This document shows, piece after piece, positions 28,629 to 37,361 of a stretch of 64,000 nucleotides of DNA. The notes beneath the pieces are model-generated. The model was not told where the DNA came from and searched no databases. It worked only from the letters and a program-made list of their open reading frames with translations. Position numbers and translations under genes: made by a program. Origin of the DNA: Alteromonas mediterranea DE (GTDB lineage: Bacteria > Pseudomonadota > Gammaproteobacteria > Enterobacterales > Alteromonadaceae); the NCBI RefSeq assembly GCF_000020585.3, contig NC_011138.3, forward strand, positions 3,103,195-3,167,194, given 5' to 3'. Position 1 is the first letter of the stretch. Every line of letters starts with the position of its first letter.

Positions 28629-29588
28629 TTAAAACGACCACGCGATAAAGCGACTCACCTTACTGCCCTGCCCCATATCAATGACTTCACATTCACGTGC
28701 GCCGTAGTAATTAATGCTCGTTTTAAGTGGCTTTAAATGCGCGCTTTTCGATACCAAGCAGGTAAACCATTCAACATTGTCTTTTACGTTAACACTTTCT
28801 TTAATCATGCGTTGAATAAACGCAAGCTCGCCGCCTTCACACCACAGTTCGTTCGCTTGACCCGCAAAGTTTAGGTTGGCCTGTTTCGCGACATTTTCTG
28901 TAACCTTGTTATGCCCTTTTGATTTCGCGCTATGAGCGAACCCCTTTGGTGATTTTGCCGGTAGTTTGCCACCACGCTTGTGCTTATTACGGGCTAAATT
29001 TGATGTTTTTCGATGAGTGCCGAGTAACGCATCTTCTGCAGACTTATGAAAAGGTGGGTTACACATAGTAAAAGTGAAATGCTCGTTATCCTTAATAATA
29101 CCCTCAAAAATATGTGCACTATCGGCTTGTTTTCGCACGCTAAATTTATTGGTTAGCCTTTTATTTTTGCTCGCTATTCGCGTAGCACTTTTAACCGCTT
29201 GGCCGTCTACATCACTGCCCACAAATTCCCAGTCATACGAGGCCACTCCAATAATGGGGTAAATTGCATTGGCACCCACGCCCACGTCTAGACCCCGAAC
29301 AGCGTCTCGCTTTTCATCAGATTGATATAATAAATCGGCAATGCCGTGAATATAGTCGGCTCTACCTGGAACAGGCGGACACAAATATCCTTCCGGCATG
29401 TCCCAATATTCAAGCTTATAGTAGTGGAAAAGCAGCGCAGCGTTGAGCGCTTTTACCGCGTTGGGATTGGTAAAATCGATACTCGTTTTGCCACTTTTTG
29501 CGCGCACTAAGAAAGGTTTAAGTGCGGGATACGACTGGCACAGCGCATCCATGGGATAGCCGTTCTTGTGAAGATTTCTTGGGTGCAT
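28629..29588 (-). CDS. rlmF: 23S rRNA adenine-1618 N6-methyltransferase
   Basis: 319 residues. The start MHPRNLHKNGYPMDAL and the first third match RlmF. The SAM-binding LDVGVGANAIYPIIG and catalytic NPPF motif (TMCNPPFHKS) of N6-adenine methyltransferases are present. A Lys-rich insert (RNKHKRGGKLPAKSPKGFAH) lies in the middle. It methylates A1618 of 23S rRNA by family knowledge. The upstream neighbour is a soxR remnant on the same strand. Confidence 0.93.
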   Translation of the reverse strand: MHPRNLHKNGYPMDALCQSYPALKPFLVRAKSGKTSIDFTNPNAVKALNAALLFHYYKLEYWDMPEGYLCPPVPGRADYIHGIADLLYQSDEKRDAVRGLDVGVGANAIYPIIGVASYDWEFVGSDVDGQAVKSATRIASKNKRLTNKFSVRKQADSAHIFEGIIKDNEHFTFTMCNPPFHKSAEDALLGTHRKTSNLARNKHKRGGKLPAKSPKGFAHSAKSKGHNKVTENVAKQANLNFAGQANELWCEGGELAFIQRMIKESVNVKDNVEWFTCLVSKSAHLKPLKTSINYYGARECEVIDMGQGSKVSRFIAWSF

Positions 29589-29594
29589 GAAGCG

Positions 29595-29786
29595 CTACTT
29601 TTTATTGGAAATTAGAAATTGAGACTGCACGTTATCATCGAGCAACTGGGCGCCACTGCCCCGGGCTGCCACTTTATCGTCGTTATTGTATAGCCTGCAG
29701 CGTTCTAATGACAAACACCCACAGCCAATACACCCCTCTAACGACGTTTTCAAACTAGTCAGCGCCGCTATTTTTGCTTCAAGAGG
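29595..29786 (-). pseudogene. soxR: Remnant of soxR: C-terminal [2Fe-2S] part only
   Basis: The minus strand from 29786 to the TAG at 29595 reads 63 residues including IAALTSLKTSLEGCIGCGCL, SLERCRLYNNDDK and GSGAQLLDD. This is the C-terminal dimer helix and the CIGCGCLSLERC iron-sulfur motif of SoxR, the redox-sensing MerR-family regulator. The MerR HTH half is missing: an in-frame stop lies just upstream (29787-29789) and no start codon fits. The fragment sits between rlmF and the M24 peptidase gene. Loss of a working soxR at this site is inferred. Confidence 0.85.
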
Positions 29787-29886
29787 TTAAGGTAGTTTCA
29801 TCAAGATAGCCACTCAATTGATTTATATATACAAAGCATAATTTACGTGTTAACGATATAAATAATAGACAGAAAATAGAAAAGTT

Positions 29887-31242
29887 ATGAAAAAAATCAA
29901 CGGAATGCATATGAACAAAGTTATATTTATTCTACTCACCCTCTTCAGTTTCAGTGCACTAGCTAACTCAGTTCTCTCAATGAAAGAACGTAGCGCATTA
30001 ATTGACACTATTCTTGAGCAACGTTTCAGTGATGTACTCCCTGAAATTATGGAGCGTGAAGGCATCGACATGTGGGTGCTGATGTCACGAGAGTACAATG
30101 AAGATCCTGTTTTAAAGACCATGCTGCCCTCTACATGGCTAGCTGCTAGGCGCCATACCATGTTAGTCATTTATAATCCTGGGGATGGTCGCCCCCTTGA
30201 AAAGTTAGCAGTAGCTCGATACGCCGTAGGTTCACTATTTGAAAAGGCGTGGGACAAAGAAGCCCAACCTGATCAATGGCAAGCGTTGAAGCACATTATA
30301 GAATCGCGAAACCCAACGAAAATTGCCATCAATACTTCCGATGCTTTTGCCCTTGCAGACGGTATGACATCAACCGAATACAATAGGTTTATGGCCACAC
30401 TATCTGATCAATTCAAACGTCGAGTGGTAAGCGGTGAAATGCTTGCTATTGGTTGGCTAGAGACGCGTAGTGAGTTAGAGATGAAGCACTACCCTGCTCT
30501 TGCGCAAATTGGCCATTCGCTTATCGCCACGGCATTTTCTAATGAAGTCATTACCCCTAATGTCACTACAACCGATGACGTGGTTTGGTGGCTTCGCGAT
30601 CAAACTCGCGCACTAGGCTTAACCAACTGGTTCCACCCTACTGTTTCTATCCAACGTAAAGACAGCGAAGTTTTTGATCAAATCAGTGCGTTTAGTAAGC
30701 GCCCTGGCGAAAATATTATTCGACCTGGTGATTTAATTCACGTTGATTTTGGCATTACTTACCTTCGGCTTAACACTGATCAACAACAGCATGCTTACGT
30801 GCTAAAGCCCGGAGAAAAAGACGCACCAGCGTCACTCAAAAATGCGCTCAAAGCCGGTAACCAGTTGCAAGACATACTAACCAGTAATTTTAAAGTAGGA
30901 AGAACAGGTAACACTATTTTAAATATGTCGCGACAGCAGGCTATAGAACAGGGTATCACGCCCGCTATTTACACTCACCCGCTTGGTTTTCATGGGCATG
31001 CAGCTGGCCCAACTATAGGAATGTGGGATGCACAAGAAGGAGTGCCTATTAAAGGTGATTACCCAATGTTTGCACAAACGGCGTACTCTATAGAACTTAA
31101 TGCAGCGAGTTTTATTGAGAAGTGGAACAAAAAGATAAGAATTATGCTGGAAGAAGATGCGTTTTTTGACGGTAAGTCAGTGACGTATTTAGATAATAGG
31201 CAGACTGAGTTTCACTTAATTCATTCGGGAGAAGCGCAATAA
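29887..31242 (+). CDS. Exported M24-family metallopeptidase (Xaa-Pro peptidase-like)
   Basis: 451 residues. The true start may be the ATG at 29911, which gives the cleaner signal peptide MNKVIFILLTLFSFSALA. The C-terminal pita-bread domain keeps the metal ligands by position: Asp in HVDFGITY, Asp in LNTDQQ, His in HGHAAGP, Glu in YSIELNA and Glu in IMLEEDAFF. The N-terminal creatinase-like part includes WVLMSREYNEDP. It should cleave N-terminal X-Pro or related peptides outside the inner membrane; the substrate is unknown. Confidence 0.85.
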   Translation: MKKINGMHMNKVIFILLTLFSFSALANSVLSMKERSALIDTILEQRFSDVLPEIMEREGIDMWVLMSREYNEDPVLKTMLPSTWLAARRHTMLVIYNPGDGRPLEKLAVARYAVGSLFEKAWDKEAQPDQWQALKHIIESRNPTKIAINTSDAFALADGMTSTEYNRFMATLSDQFKRRVVSGEMLAIGWLETRSELEMKHYPALAQIGHSLIATAFSNEVITPNVTTTDDVVWWLRDQTRALGLTNWFHPTVSIQRKDSEVFDQISAFSKRPGENIIRPGDLIHVDFGITYLRLNTDQQQHAYVLKPGEKDAPASLKNALKAGNQLQDILTSNFKVGRTGNTILNMSRQQAIEQGITPAIYTHPLGFHGHAAGPTIGMWDAQEGVPIKGDYPMFAQTAYSIELNAASFIEKWNKKIRIMLEEDAFFDGKSVTYLDNRQTEFHLIHSGEAQ

Positions 31243-31346
31243 CTATACGTGAGGCGTTGAGTTTATTTTGAAATATAAGCGCTAACGTGTGGCAAGAATA
31301 GCCAGTACGGGAAAAGAGACTGAGAGATAAAATTTGTAAAGTGTCA

Positions 31347-31373
31347 GGCCTTTCGCCTTTTAAGCGAAAGGCC
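31347..31373. other. 10-bp hairpin between convergent genes
   Basis: GGCCTTTCGC (31347-31356) pairs with GCGAAAGGCC (31364-31373), a stable stem without T runs, at the shared end of the M24 and DUF3718-like genes. Confidence 0.5.
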
Positions 31374-31422
31374 ATGAAACTGTACATAGAATTAGCAGTA
31401 GGTTGCTACCCTTTTCGCAGGC

Positions 31423-31890
31423 TTATTCAGCTGCAGTGCGAACAACCACGTTTTCCGCTTTGTATTCACGAACAAAGTCAGAAATTGCTTTGTGGTTACA
31501 GATAATGTTTTCACCTTCCAAATCAAACTTTGCTAGTGCCGCTTCTTTACCTACAGACAGCGCTTCTAAACATGCTTGCGAAGCTACATCTTTGTTTTTA
31601 GCAACAAGAGCAACAGTTTTAGCGTTGTCAGAGGCTTTGTTGTTTTTGTACATGTAAGCGAACGTGCGAAGTGACTCGCCGTTACAGCGAACTGATGCAC
31701 TAAACTCTTCCGCATTAAAACCTTTTGAGCGAATAAGGCGCAATGCAGGACCAAAACCATCTTTAGCTGCAGTCAAACACGCTTGTGTTTCAATATTATC
31801 GTTAATTGGCTTAAGTGCGATGTCTTTTGCGAAAGACTGAGTTGCAGCAACAGATAGCGTTAAAGCAATAGCGAAAGTAGACAGTTTCAT
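31423..31890 (-). CDS. Exported DUF3718-like protein with two repeats
   Basis: 155 residues with a signal peptide (MKLSTFAIALTLSVAATQSFA). Two related units follow: ACLTAAKDGF...FSASVRCNGESLRTFA (about 38-78) and ACLEALSVGK...LEGENIICNHKAISDFV (about 102-143), each with a pair of cysteines (Cys near the start and Cys-Asn near the end). This resembles DUF3718, a family of small exported proteins in Shewanella/Vibrio/Alteromonas relatives. Function unknown. AGGAAT lies upstream of the ATG. Confidence 0.75.
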   Translation of the reverse strand: MKLSTFAIALTLSVAATQSFAKDIALKPINDNIETQACLTAAKDGFGPALRLIRSKGFNAEEFSASVRCNGESLRTFAYMYKNNKASDNAKTVALVAKNKDVASQACLEALSVGKEAALAKFDLEGENIICNHKAISDFVREYKAENVVVRTAAE

Positions 31891-32146
31891 TTTTTGAATT
31901 CCTATTTTGTAACTAAATTAGATATCACCTAAGTGATGTGTACATTATGAACAATACTTTCAAAAAATAAAGCAATTTTCGTAATTAAATTACAGAAAAA
32001 ACAAAATAAACAGACAGATCACGCCGAAACTGAAAGTTATTTACAAAAAATAACAAGTTTTGTATAAACATTTACATATAAGTCTTTTTCGTTACAGCTT
32101 TGGCTATTTATAAGTTGGGTATAATGCTGGCAGATGCGGTTGAGCG
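31891..32146. promoter_or_regulatory. AT-rich promoter region of the DUF3718-like gene
   Basis: An imperfect dyad ATCACCTAAGTGAT (31924-31937, 12 of 14 bases symmetric) lies about 35 bases before the start codon and could be an operator. The rest of the gap holds no gene; a short open frame at 32037-32222 on the minus strand lacks features of a real gene. Confidence 0.35.
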
Positions 32147-32154
32147 GTAGATAC

Positions 32155-32185
32155 AAAAACGCGCTGGCAAGAGAGCTCAGCGCGT
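32155..32185 (-). terminator. Rho-independent terminator of the PaaX-like operon
   Basis: ACGCGCTG (32159-32166) pairs with CAGCGCGT (32178-32185). On the minus strand a T run follows. A second hairpin (32207-32214 with 32229-32236) lies between it and the gene end. Confidence 0.75.
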
Positions 32186-32246
32186 CTGAAACAAAAAATC
32201 TATTGGAAGACTCTTTGAGCAATAATGCAGAGTCTTGTTCACAGAA

Positions 32247-33386
32247 CTATGAAATTAAATCATGCATCCAATTGATGGAAGGTAGTTGCTGCTCAGGTTG
32301 GTAAAACAGTCTATTTAACCTACCCAGTAAATTTACCGACCGACTTGGATCGTGTGCTTTCATTCTGTGCGCACTTTCAGTACGCATAAATTCCCAAGGC
32401 TGTAAATTTAAATCATCAACCTCTTGCTGTTCTACACCAAGAGACTTCAGGGTAGAGAGGATACGCTCAGTCTTACTCTCTGCGATGGGAATAATCTGGT
32501 TACCGTACAGCTCGTCTAATGGCGCATTAACCGCTTCTAACGTATGATTGATTGCAGACCACACATCGTCGTGATCAAACGCCCATCCACGCGGTGCGTA
32601 GTAACCTTCTATTTCCCACTCAAATTCCGCGTTACTTACTGCAATAGAGCTTTCTGCTTCGGGCGAATAGGCTAAATCCGGCTTAGCCCCAATATTGTAT
32701 GCATCAACACTCATAGCAACACAAACAATGAGATCACCGCAATATTGAGGGTTGGTATACAGGGCTTCAAACGCAGCCCGTTTAACGCCCATCCAACCGT
32801 GAACTTTAGAGGGCTGCTCTACAAAGTGACGTACGTCATCTGGCAGGTCTTCACCGTAAAGATCGATGAGTAAGGGCAACGGGTTTTGATCCGGTGCTTC
32901 ATCTGGCATCCATACTTCGTATTCTTGACGGTTATCGGCCTTTCCCCGGCTTTTTATGCCATAAGATAAATTTACTGGTCTACAGATACTGCGATCTTCA
33001 TCTACTTTGTGAAAATATTCAGAGCGCATACGCTTAATAAAAGGGGCATCTAAACCCGCAAGCGCGGCTGTCGGGTACCGATAACCAATTTCGCTGTGCT
33101 CAACCATATGTAAAGTGGGAATAGCTTGCGTCAGCTTTCTTTTCAAACCCGACAATGTATTCACTTTTGGTAGAACGATACTGCGCTCTGGCTCTATGGT
33201 TAACCTGCTGCCATCTTCAGTAATAAACTTTGGCGTTTTGTGAAACTCATAACCGTTAAACCCCATTGTTTTTACCGCTGCATTTCTATATTGCGATAGT
33301 TCACTAAAAAGCGCGGTGTGATTGCGAATATGTTTAAATAACGGTCTTGATGCGGTCATATTTACTTCCAGTTCGGCTACTTCCAT
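32247..33386 (-). CDS. Protein of unknown function in the PaaX-like operon
   Basis: 379 residues; the start may instead be the ATG at 33359 (MTASRPLFKHI), which has GGAAG upstream. No signal peptide or membrane segment is evident, so it is probably cytoplasmic. The sequence is Trp/Tyr/His-rich in the second half (YYAPRGWAFDHDDVWSAINH). I recognise no family. It starts 22 bases after the PaaX-like gene and shares its terminator, so the two are cotranscribed. This suggests a joint role, perhaps with the divergent AidB-like enzyme. Confidence 0.8.
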   Translation of the reverse strand: MEVAELEVNMTASRPLFKHIRNHTALFSELSQYRNAAVKTMGFNGYEFHKTPKFITEDGSRLTIEPERSIVLPKVNTLSGLKRKLTQAIPTLHMVEHSEIGYRYPTAALAGLDAPFIKRMRSEYFHKVDEDRSICRPVNLSYGIKSRGKADNRQEYEVWMPDEAPDQNPLPLLIDLYGEDLPDDVRHFVEQPSKVHGWMGVKRAAFEALYTNPQYCGDLIVCVAMSVDAYNIGAKPDLAYSPEAESSIAVSNAEFEWEIEGYYAPRGWAFDHDDVWSAINHTLEAVNAPLDELYGNQIIPIAESKTERILSTLKSLGVEQQEVDDLNLQPWEFMRTESAHRMKAHDPSRSVNLLGRLNRLFYQPEQQLPSINWMHDLIS

Positions 33387-33408
33387 TTTAATTCAGGGGT
33401 CTATTGAC

Positions 33409-34209
33409 CTAATTCTTTGATAAAAAGCGATGCCATATTTCTGCGCCTACATCGTCATAGTGTTTTACCAAATCTCGATAGCGCTTACGCAAAGCGACAT
33501 CCACCAGTGGCGATGGTAATAAAGGGTCGAATACCAGTCGATATAACGCGCTATCACCTACGACATATGACTCTTTGGTGGCTTCTTCAAGGGGTAAGCT
33601 ATGCAGATGCTTCAGCGACTGTTCAATTTCCTCGCATCCGTTGCGATAAAGCCCTTCAAGATCATCCTGACGCCACAACTCCATTGCCTTGTTATGCATT
33701 TTGTCTTCAAAGTCAGTGGCACTAAAAACCATGACTTTCTTGGACAACCCTAGTGTCTGAAGTTTTCCTCTTACCCCTTTCGCACCATCAAGAATGTTGT
33801 TCGGTCTAATATACATGTCGCTTACTAGCTTTCTCATTCCCACTAGCTTTAGCGCACGTTCGTTAGTTCTTTGCTGCTTCTTATCACTTTTTGGTAGCGT
33901 ATTGGTCTGCGCAACCACCCAATCGTTACCCCACGACATAAGGCTGTCTTCGGCGTTGCGCCATTGACTAATTTCTTTAGCAAACTGCTTACCGTTTTCC
34001 CCAAGCGCGTAATAACCACGCTCAACTAAGGTGATCAGCTGCATAGACTGTAAACGCGTTAGCGTAACGCGAATGTTATTTTCAGAAATGCCAAATAACG
34101 CGCCTACCCTCACTGCAGAAGCAGCATTCATTTGTATATTTTCTCGCGAACCGAGAAGTTTCAACAGTAGCTTTCTCGCCACTGGCTTTTTCACTATTGC
34201 TTGTTGCAC
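33409..34209 (-). CDS. PaaX-like transcriptional regulator
   Basis: 266 residues. The N-terminal winged helix (RVGALFGISENNIRVTLTRLQSMQLI...GYYAL) and the C-terminal segment (FDPLLPSPLVDVALRKRYRDLVKHYDDVGAEIWHRFL) match the layout of PaaX, the phenylacetyl-CoA-responsive repressor. Whether it binds phenylacetyl-CoA is unknown, since no paa catabolic genes are here. It is divergent from the AidB-like acyl-CoA dehydrogenase gene, a likely target. Confidence 0.78.
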   Translation of the reverse strand: MQQAIVKKPVARKLLLKLLGSRENIQMNAASAVRVGALFGISENNIRVTLTRLQSMQLITLVERGYYALGENGKQFAKEISQWRNAEDSLMSWGNDWVVAQTNTLPKSDKKQQRTNERALKLVGMRKLVSDMYIRPNNILDGAKGVRGKLQTLGLSKKVMVFSATDFEDKMHNKAMELWRQDDLEGLYRNGCEEIEQSLKHLHSLPLEEATKESYVVGDSALYRLVFDPLLPSPLVDVALRKRYRDLVKHYDDVGAEIWHRFLSKN

Positions 34210-34371
34210 CGTATAACTACTTCTTCATGTGGCTTAATTACGTGTCTGTGTTTCTGTCAACGTTAAAAACCATCATTATACAAAGGGTTGTCGAGCACAA
34301 ACATTACATAATTTGACTAATTAAAACATTCAGTGTAATGATCTTAATATTGTTATTTTTGGCACCACATT

Positions 34372-36054
34372 ATGACCTCACTTAACCGCTTTGATACACA
34401 TACTGTAGACAACCAGCCGTCTATTCTAAATTCATACAACTTGTGGCGCGATGACAAACTACTAAAGACATACGTTACTCAGCAATTACCCGAGAAGCAG
34501 CATTGGATTGCAGAACTCTTAGGATGCTTTGGCGCGCTTGCAGGCAATGAACTCATGGAGCATGGCGAGCTCGCTAATAAAAATAAACCCGAGCTTCGTA
34601 CCTTTGATCGCTACGGCAGGCGTATTGATCACGTTGACTTTCATCCAAGCTATCACGCGCTAATGCAAAGTGCGATGAAACACAACGTACACAACTATTC
34701 ATGGCAAAATGAACAACAAGATGGCGCACATACCCTTCGCGCGGTGTTAATGTACATGCACTATCAAGCCGAATCTGGTACGTCTTGCCCCCTTACCATG
34801 ACACATGCTGCTGTGCCGGCAATGCGCTATGGTAAGTCGCTTCCCTCTTACTGGTTAGATAAACTCATTAACGGTGTTTATGACCCTCGCTCCCTGCCCG
34901 CAAGTCAAAAAAACGGGGTTACTATCGGTATGGGAATGACCGAAAAACAAGGCGGTTCAGACGTAAGGCGCAACACCACTACTGCGACAAAGCAGCGCGA
35001 TGGCAGCTATAGTATCGTAGGTCATAAGTTCTTCTTCTCTGCCCCCATGTGTGATGCCCACCTCATTCTTGCCCAAGCCGAAGGCGGGCTTAGCTGCTTC
35101 CTGCTGCCCAGAATACTCGAAAATGGTGAACTGAATAACGTGCGAATTCAACGTTTGAAAGACAAGCTAGGCGACTGGAGCAATGCATCCTCTGAAGTAG
35201 AGTTTCAAGAAGCCACGGCATACTTAATTGGTGAAGAAGGCCGTGGCGTACCGGTGATCATCGATATGGTGTCGTTAACCCGTTTAGACTGCATGATTGG
35301 TTCATCAGCGCTAATGCGGCAATCACTGGTACACGCATTACACCACGTAAGTCATCGCGACGCGTTCGGCAAAACCTTAGTCAACCAGCCCTTAATGCAA
35401 AACGTTCTAACAGACCTTACCATCGAGTGCGCTGCCGCTACTGCGCTCACTATGCGCGTTGCAAAAGCAGTCGACAACGCATCACGTAATAGCTATGAAG
35501 CAGCATTAGCAAGGCTGGCCACGGCGATTGGAAAATACTGGATTTGTAAACGCACGCCTATGTTTGTGAACGAAGCTCAGGAGTGTTTAGGCGGTATTGG
35601 TTACGTTGAAGAAAACCCCATGCCCCGATACTACCGTCAGGCACCGCTTAACTCAATTTGGGAAGGCAGTGGAAACGTGCAATGCTTAGACGTACTTCGC
35701 GCACTCGCTAAAGAGCCCAATGTAAAAGAAGCGTTGTTTAACGAACTTAAAACGCAAACCGGCAAAAATAAACATTACGATATTCACCTTAGTAAACTAT
35801 TAGACGAGTTATCAAATACGCAGAATATGGAAACGCGCAGCCGTTATTTAACTGAGCAAATGGCGCTAGCGCTCCAAGCATGCACGTTACTTGCTACATG
35901 CACCTTTCTTGCTAAAGGAAACGTCCATAACGACATTGCTCACACATTCTGTGAATCACGGCTCGGCAATGCGTGCGGTTTCGCTTTAGGTACACTCCCC
36001 GATACGACACCGTTTGAAAAAATTATCGCGCTGGGGCAGGTTTCTTCTAGCTAA
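34372..36054 (+). CDS. AidB-like acyl-CoA dehydrogenase
   Basis: 560 residues, close to AidB (541). The signature FDRYGRRIDHVDFHPSYH, the flavoprotein segments MGMTEKQGGSDVRRNT and GHKFFFSAPMCD, and ECLGGIGYVEENPMPRYYR are visible. In E. coli, AidB belongs to the alkylation (Ada) response and has isovaleryl-CoA dehydrogenase activity; here the regulator next door is PaaX-like, which points to acyl-CoA metabolism instead. No terminator was seen directly downstream. Confidence 0.85.
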   Translation: MTSLNRFDTHTVDNQPSILNSYNLWRDDKLLKTYVTQQLPEKQHWIAELLGCFGALAGNELMEHGELANKNKPELRTFDRYGRRIDHVDFHPSYHALMQSAMKHNVHNYSWQNEQQDGAHTLRAVLMYMHYQAESGTSCPLTMTHAAVPAMRYGKSLPSYWLDKLINGVYDPRSLPASQKNGVTIGMGMTEKQGGSDVRRNTTTATKQRDGSYSIVGHKFFFSAPMCDAHLILAQAEGGLSCFLLPRILENGELNNVRIQRLKDKLGDWSNASSEVEFQEATAYLIGEEGRGVPVIIDMVSLTRLDCMIGSSALMRQSLVHALHHVSHRDAFGKTLVNQPLMQNVLTDLTIECAAATALTMRVAKAVDNASRNSYEAALARLATAIGKYWICKRTPMFVNEAQECLGGIGYVEENPMPRYYRQAPLNSIWEGSGNVQCLDVLRALAKEPNVKEALFNELKTQTGKNKHYDIHLSKLLDELSNTQNMETRSRYLTEQMALALQACTLLATCTFLAKGNVHNDIAHTFCESRLGNACGFALGTLPDTTPFEKIIALGQVSSS

Positions 36055-36205
36055 ACCCTATCTTGAAATAGCTTTGAGATTATATGTGTAATGATTGAAT
36101 TATTTCGTTCAGCTCGATTATCAGCGCGCTAAATTTAACGGGTTTGAACTGAAGCTTTTAGACATATTTAACCGTCATTGATAACGTCACCTGCCCAGCC
36201 ATTTC

Positions 36206-36245
36206 ATATAGAATTATTTTTCAATTTGCGCTCTATATAGAATTA
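36206..36245 (+). promoter_or_regulatory. Direct repeats, candidate operator of the RES/Xre module
   Basis: The 11-mer ATATAGAATTA occurs at 36206-36216 and 36235-36245, 29 bases apart, 40 to 80 bases before the antitoxin gene. Paired repeats in this position fit autorepression by the Xre antitoxin. Confidence 0.5.
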
Positions 36246-36285
36246 ACTACAATGAGGATATGGTCGGTCACGCGTTAGGTGTTCT

Positions 36286-36678
36286 ATGCAAGCGCAATCT
36301 TCAACAACAGACAAAGGGCAGTTTGCCCATGTTGCTAATGCAATTCACAACTTGTTCGAAAAGTGGCAGTTAAACCAAAAGCAGCGTATGCAGCTACTTG
36401 GCTTTACATCAACATCCATGCTGCACAGATTTGAGAACGAGCCAGAAAAGGTATCTGTGCGCCCTGATTTGGAAACGCGGATAGGTTTGCTACTAAATAT
36501 TCATCAAGCCTTGAGGACGCTGTTTAGCAACCCTGACAACGTGTATGGATATCTGTCGATGGTCAATAACAATCCCCCTTTTAACGGTCAAAAACCAATT
36601 GAAATTGCCTGTCGCGATTTTATGGGCTTAGTTCGTGTACATGACACCCTCGATGGCATGCGTGGAGGAATGTGGTAG
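36286..36678 (+). CDS. Xre/MbcA/ParS-type antitoxin
   Basis: 130 residues. An N-terminal HTH-like region (NQKQRMQLLGFTSTSMLHRF) precedes the C-terminal toxin-binding domain (FNGQKPIEIACRDFMGLVRV), as in ParS/Xre antitoxins of RES toxins. Its TAG overlaps the toxin GTG by one base. It should neutralise the RES toxin and repress the operon. Confidence 0.85.
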   Translation: MQAQSSTTDKGQFAHVANAIHNLFEKWQLNQKQRMQLLGFTSTSMLHRFENEPEKVSVRPDLETRIGLLLNIHQALRTLFSNPDNVYGYLSMVNNNPPFNGQKPIEIACRDFMGLVRVHDTLDGMRGGMW

Positions 36679-37361
36679 TGCGTTGGCACCGATTGATTAA
36701 CAGCAAATACCCTACGATTGATATTTTCGACGATATTGCTTCGCCAGAAGCCTTTGACGCGATTTACGCCATGCAAGCGAAGGTGAACCCACGCTTACGG
36801 CTACTCAATACAGGGGAAGGTGCGATCAGTACCAGCGAGATACTCATAGGCGCTCAGCAAGTGCACTCAGCCATTGCGCCGTTCGTGCATATACCTGTAA
36901 CGCCTTCTCGATTTAGTACAGGCGGATTCGGTGTGCTTTACGGTGCAAGTACTGTCCATGCTGGGTTAGATGAAGTGCGCCACCATATTGTGAAGCACCT
37001 GTCTCAAGTGAATGGCTTTGCTTTTGAAAACATTCAGCTAAGGGAATATGTGTTTAATTACGCTGCCCCGTTAGAGGATGTGACGGGTGTGCAAGAATAT
37101 CACCTGCCTGATGACTACAGCGCTCCGCAGGCGTATGGCGCAATAATGTGGGCGGCTACACGCGACAAGGTGATTAAAGGACTGACAAAAAAAGATACGG
37201 TCGGTGTAAGATATCGATCGGTACGAAGTGCCAATGCAGAGTGTATTGCACTATTCTCGCCAAAGTTCATTGAAGACATGAAGCAATCGCGTCACTACGA
37301 TATGAACTTCAACCCTAAAACTAAAATGCTCTCGCCCGAGAATGAAATTAAGGTCGCTTGA
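36678..37361 (+). CDS. RES-domain toxin
   Basis: 227 residues from the GTG at 36678 (GGAGG at 36664-36668, 9 bases upstream). The RES-type residues are visible: Arg in TPSRFS, Tyr and Glu in GVLYGAS...AGLDEVRHH and Ser in RSVRSANAECIALF. RES toxins degrade NAD+ or modify targets by ADP-ribosyl chemistry, causing growth arrest. The antitoxin is encoded directly upstream. Confidence 0.86.
   Translation: MRWHRLINSKYPTIDIFDDIASPEAFDAIYAMQAKVNPRLRLLNTGEGAISTSEILIGAQQVHSAIAPFVHIPVTPSRFSTGGFGVLYGASTVHAGLDEVRHHIVKHLSQVNGFAFENIQLREYVFNYAAPLEDVTGVQEYHLPDDYSAPQAYGAIMWAATRDKVIKGLTKKDTVGVRYRSVRSANAECIALFSPKFIEDMKQSRHYDMNFNPKTKMLSPENEIKVA

Noticed and set aside
31347..31373. Rho-independent terminator
   Set aside because: The stem is strong but no T run follows on either strand, so it is listed only as a hairpin.
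32037..32222. 61-codon frame on the minus strand
   Set aside because: It has no ribosome binding site, runs through a terminator hairpin and has no recognisable sequence.
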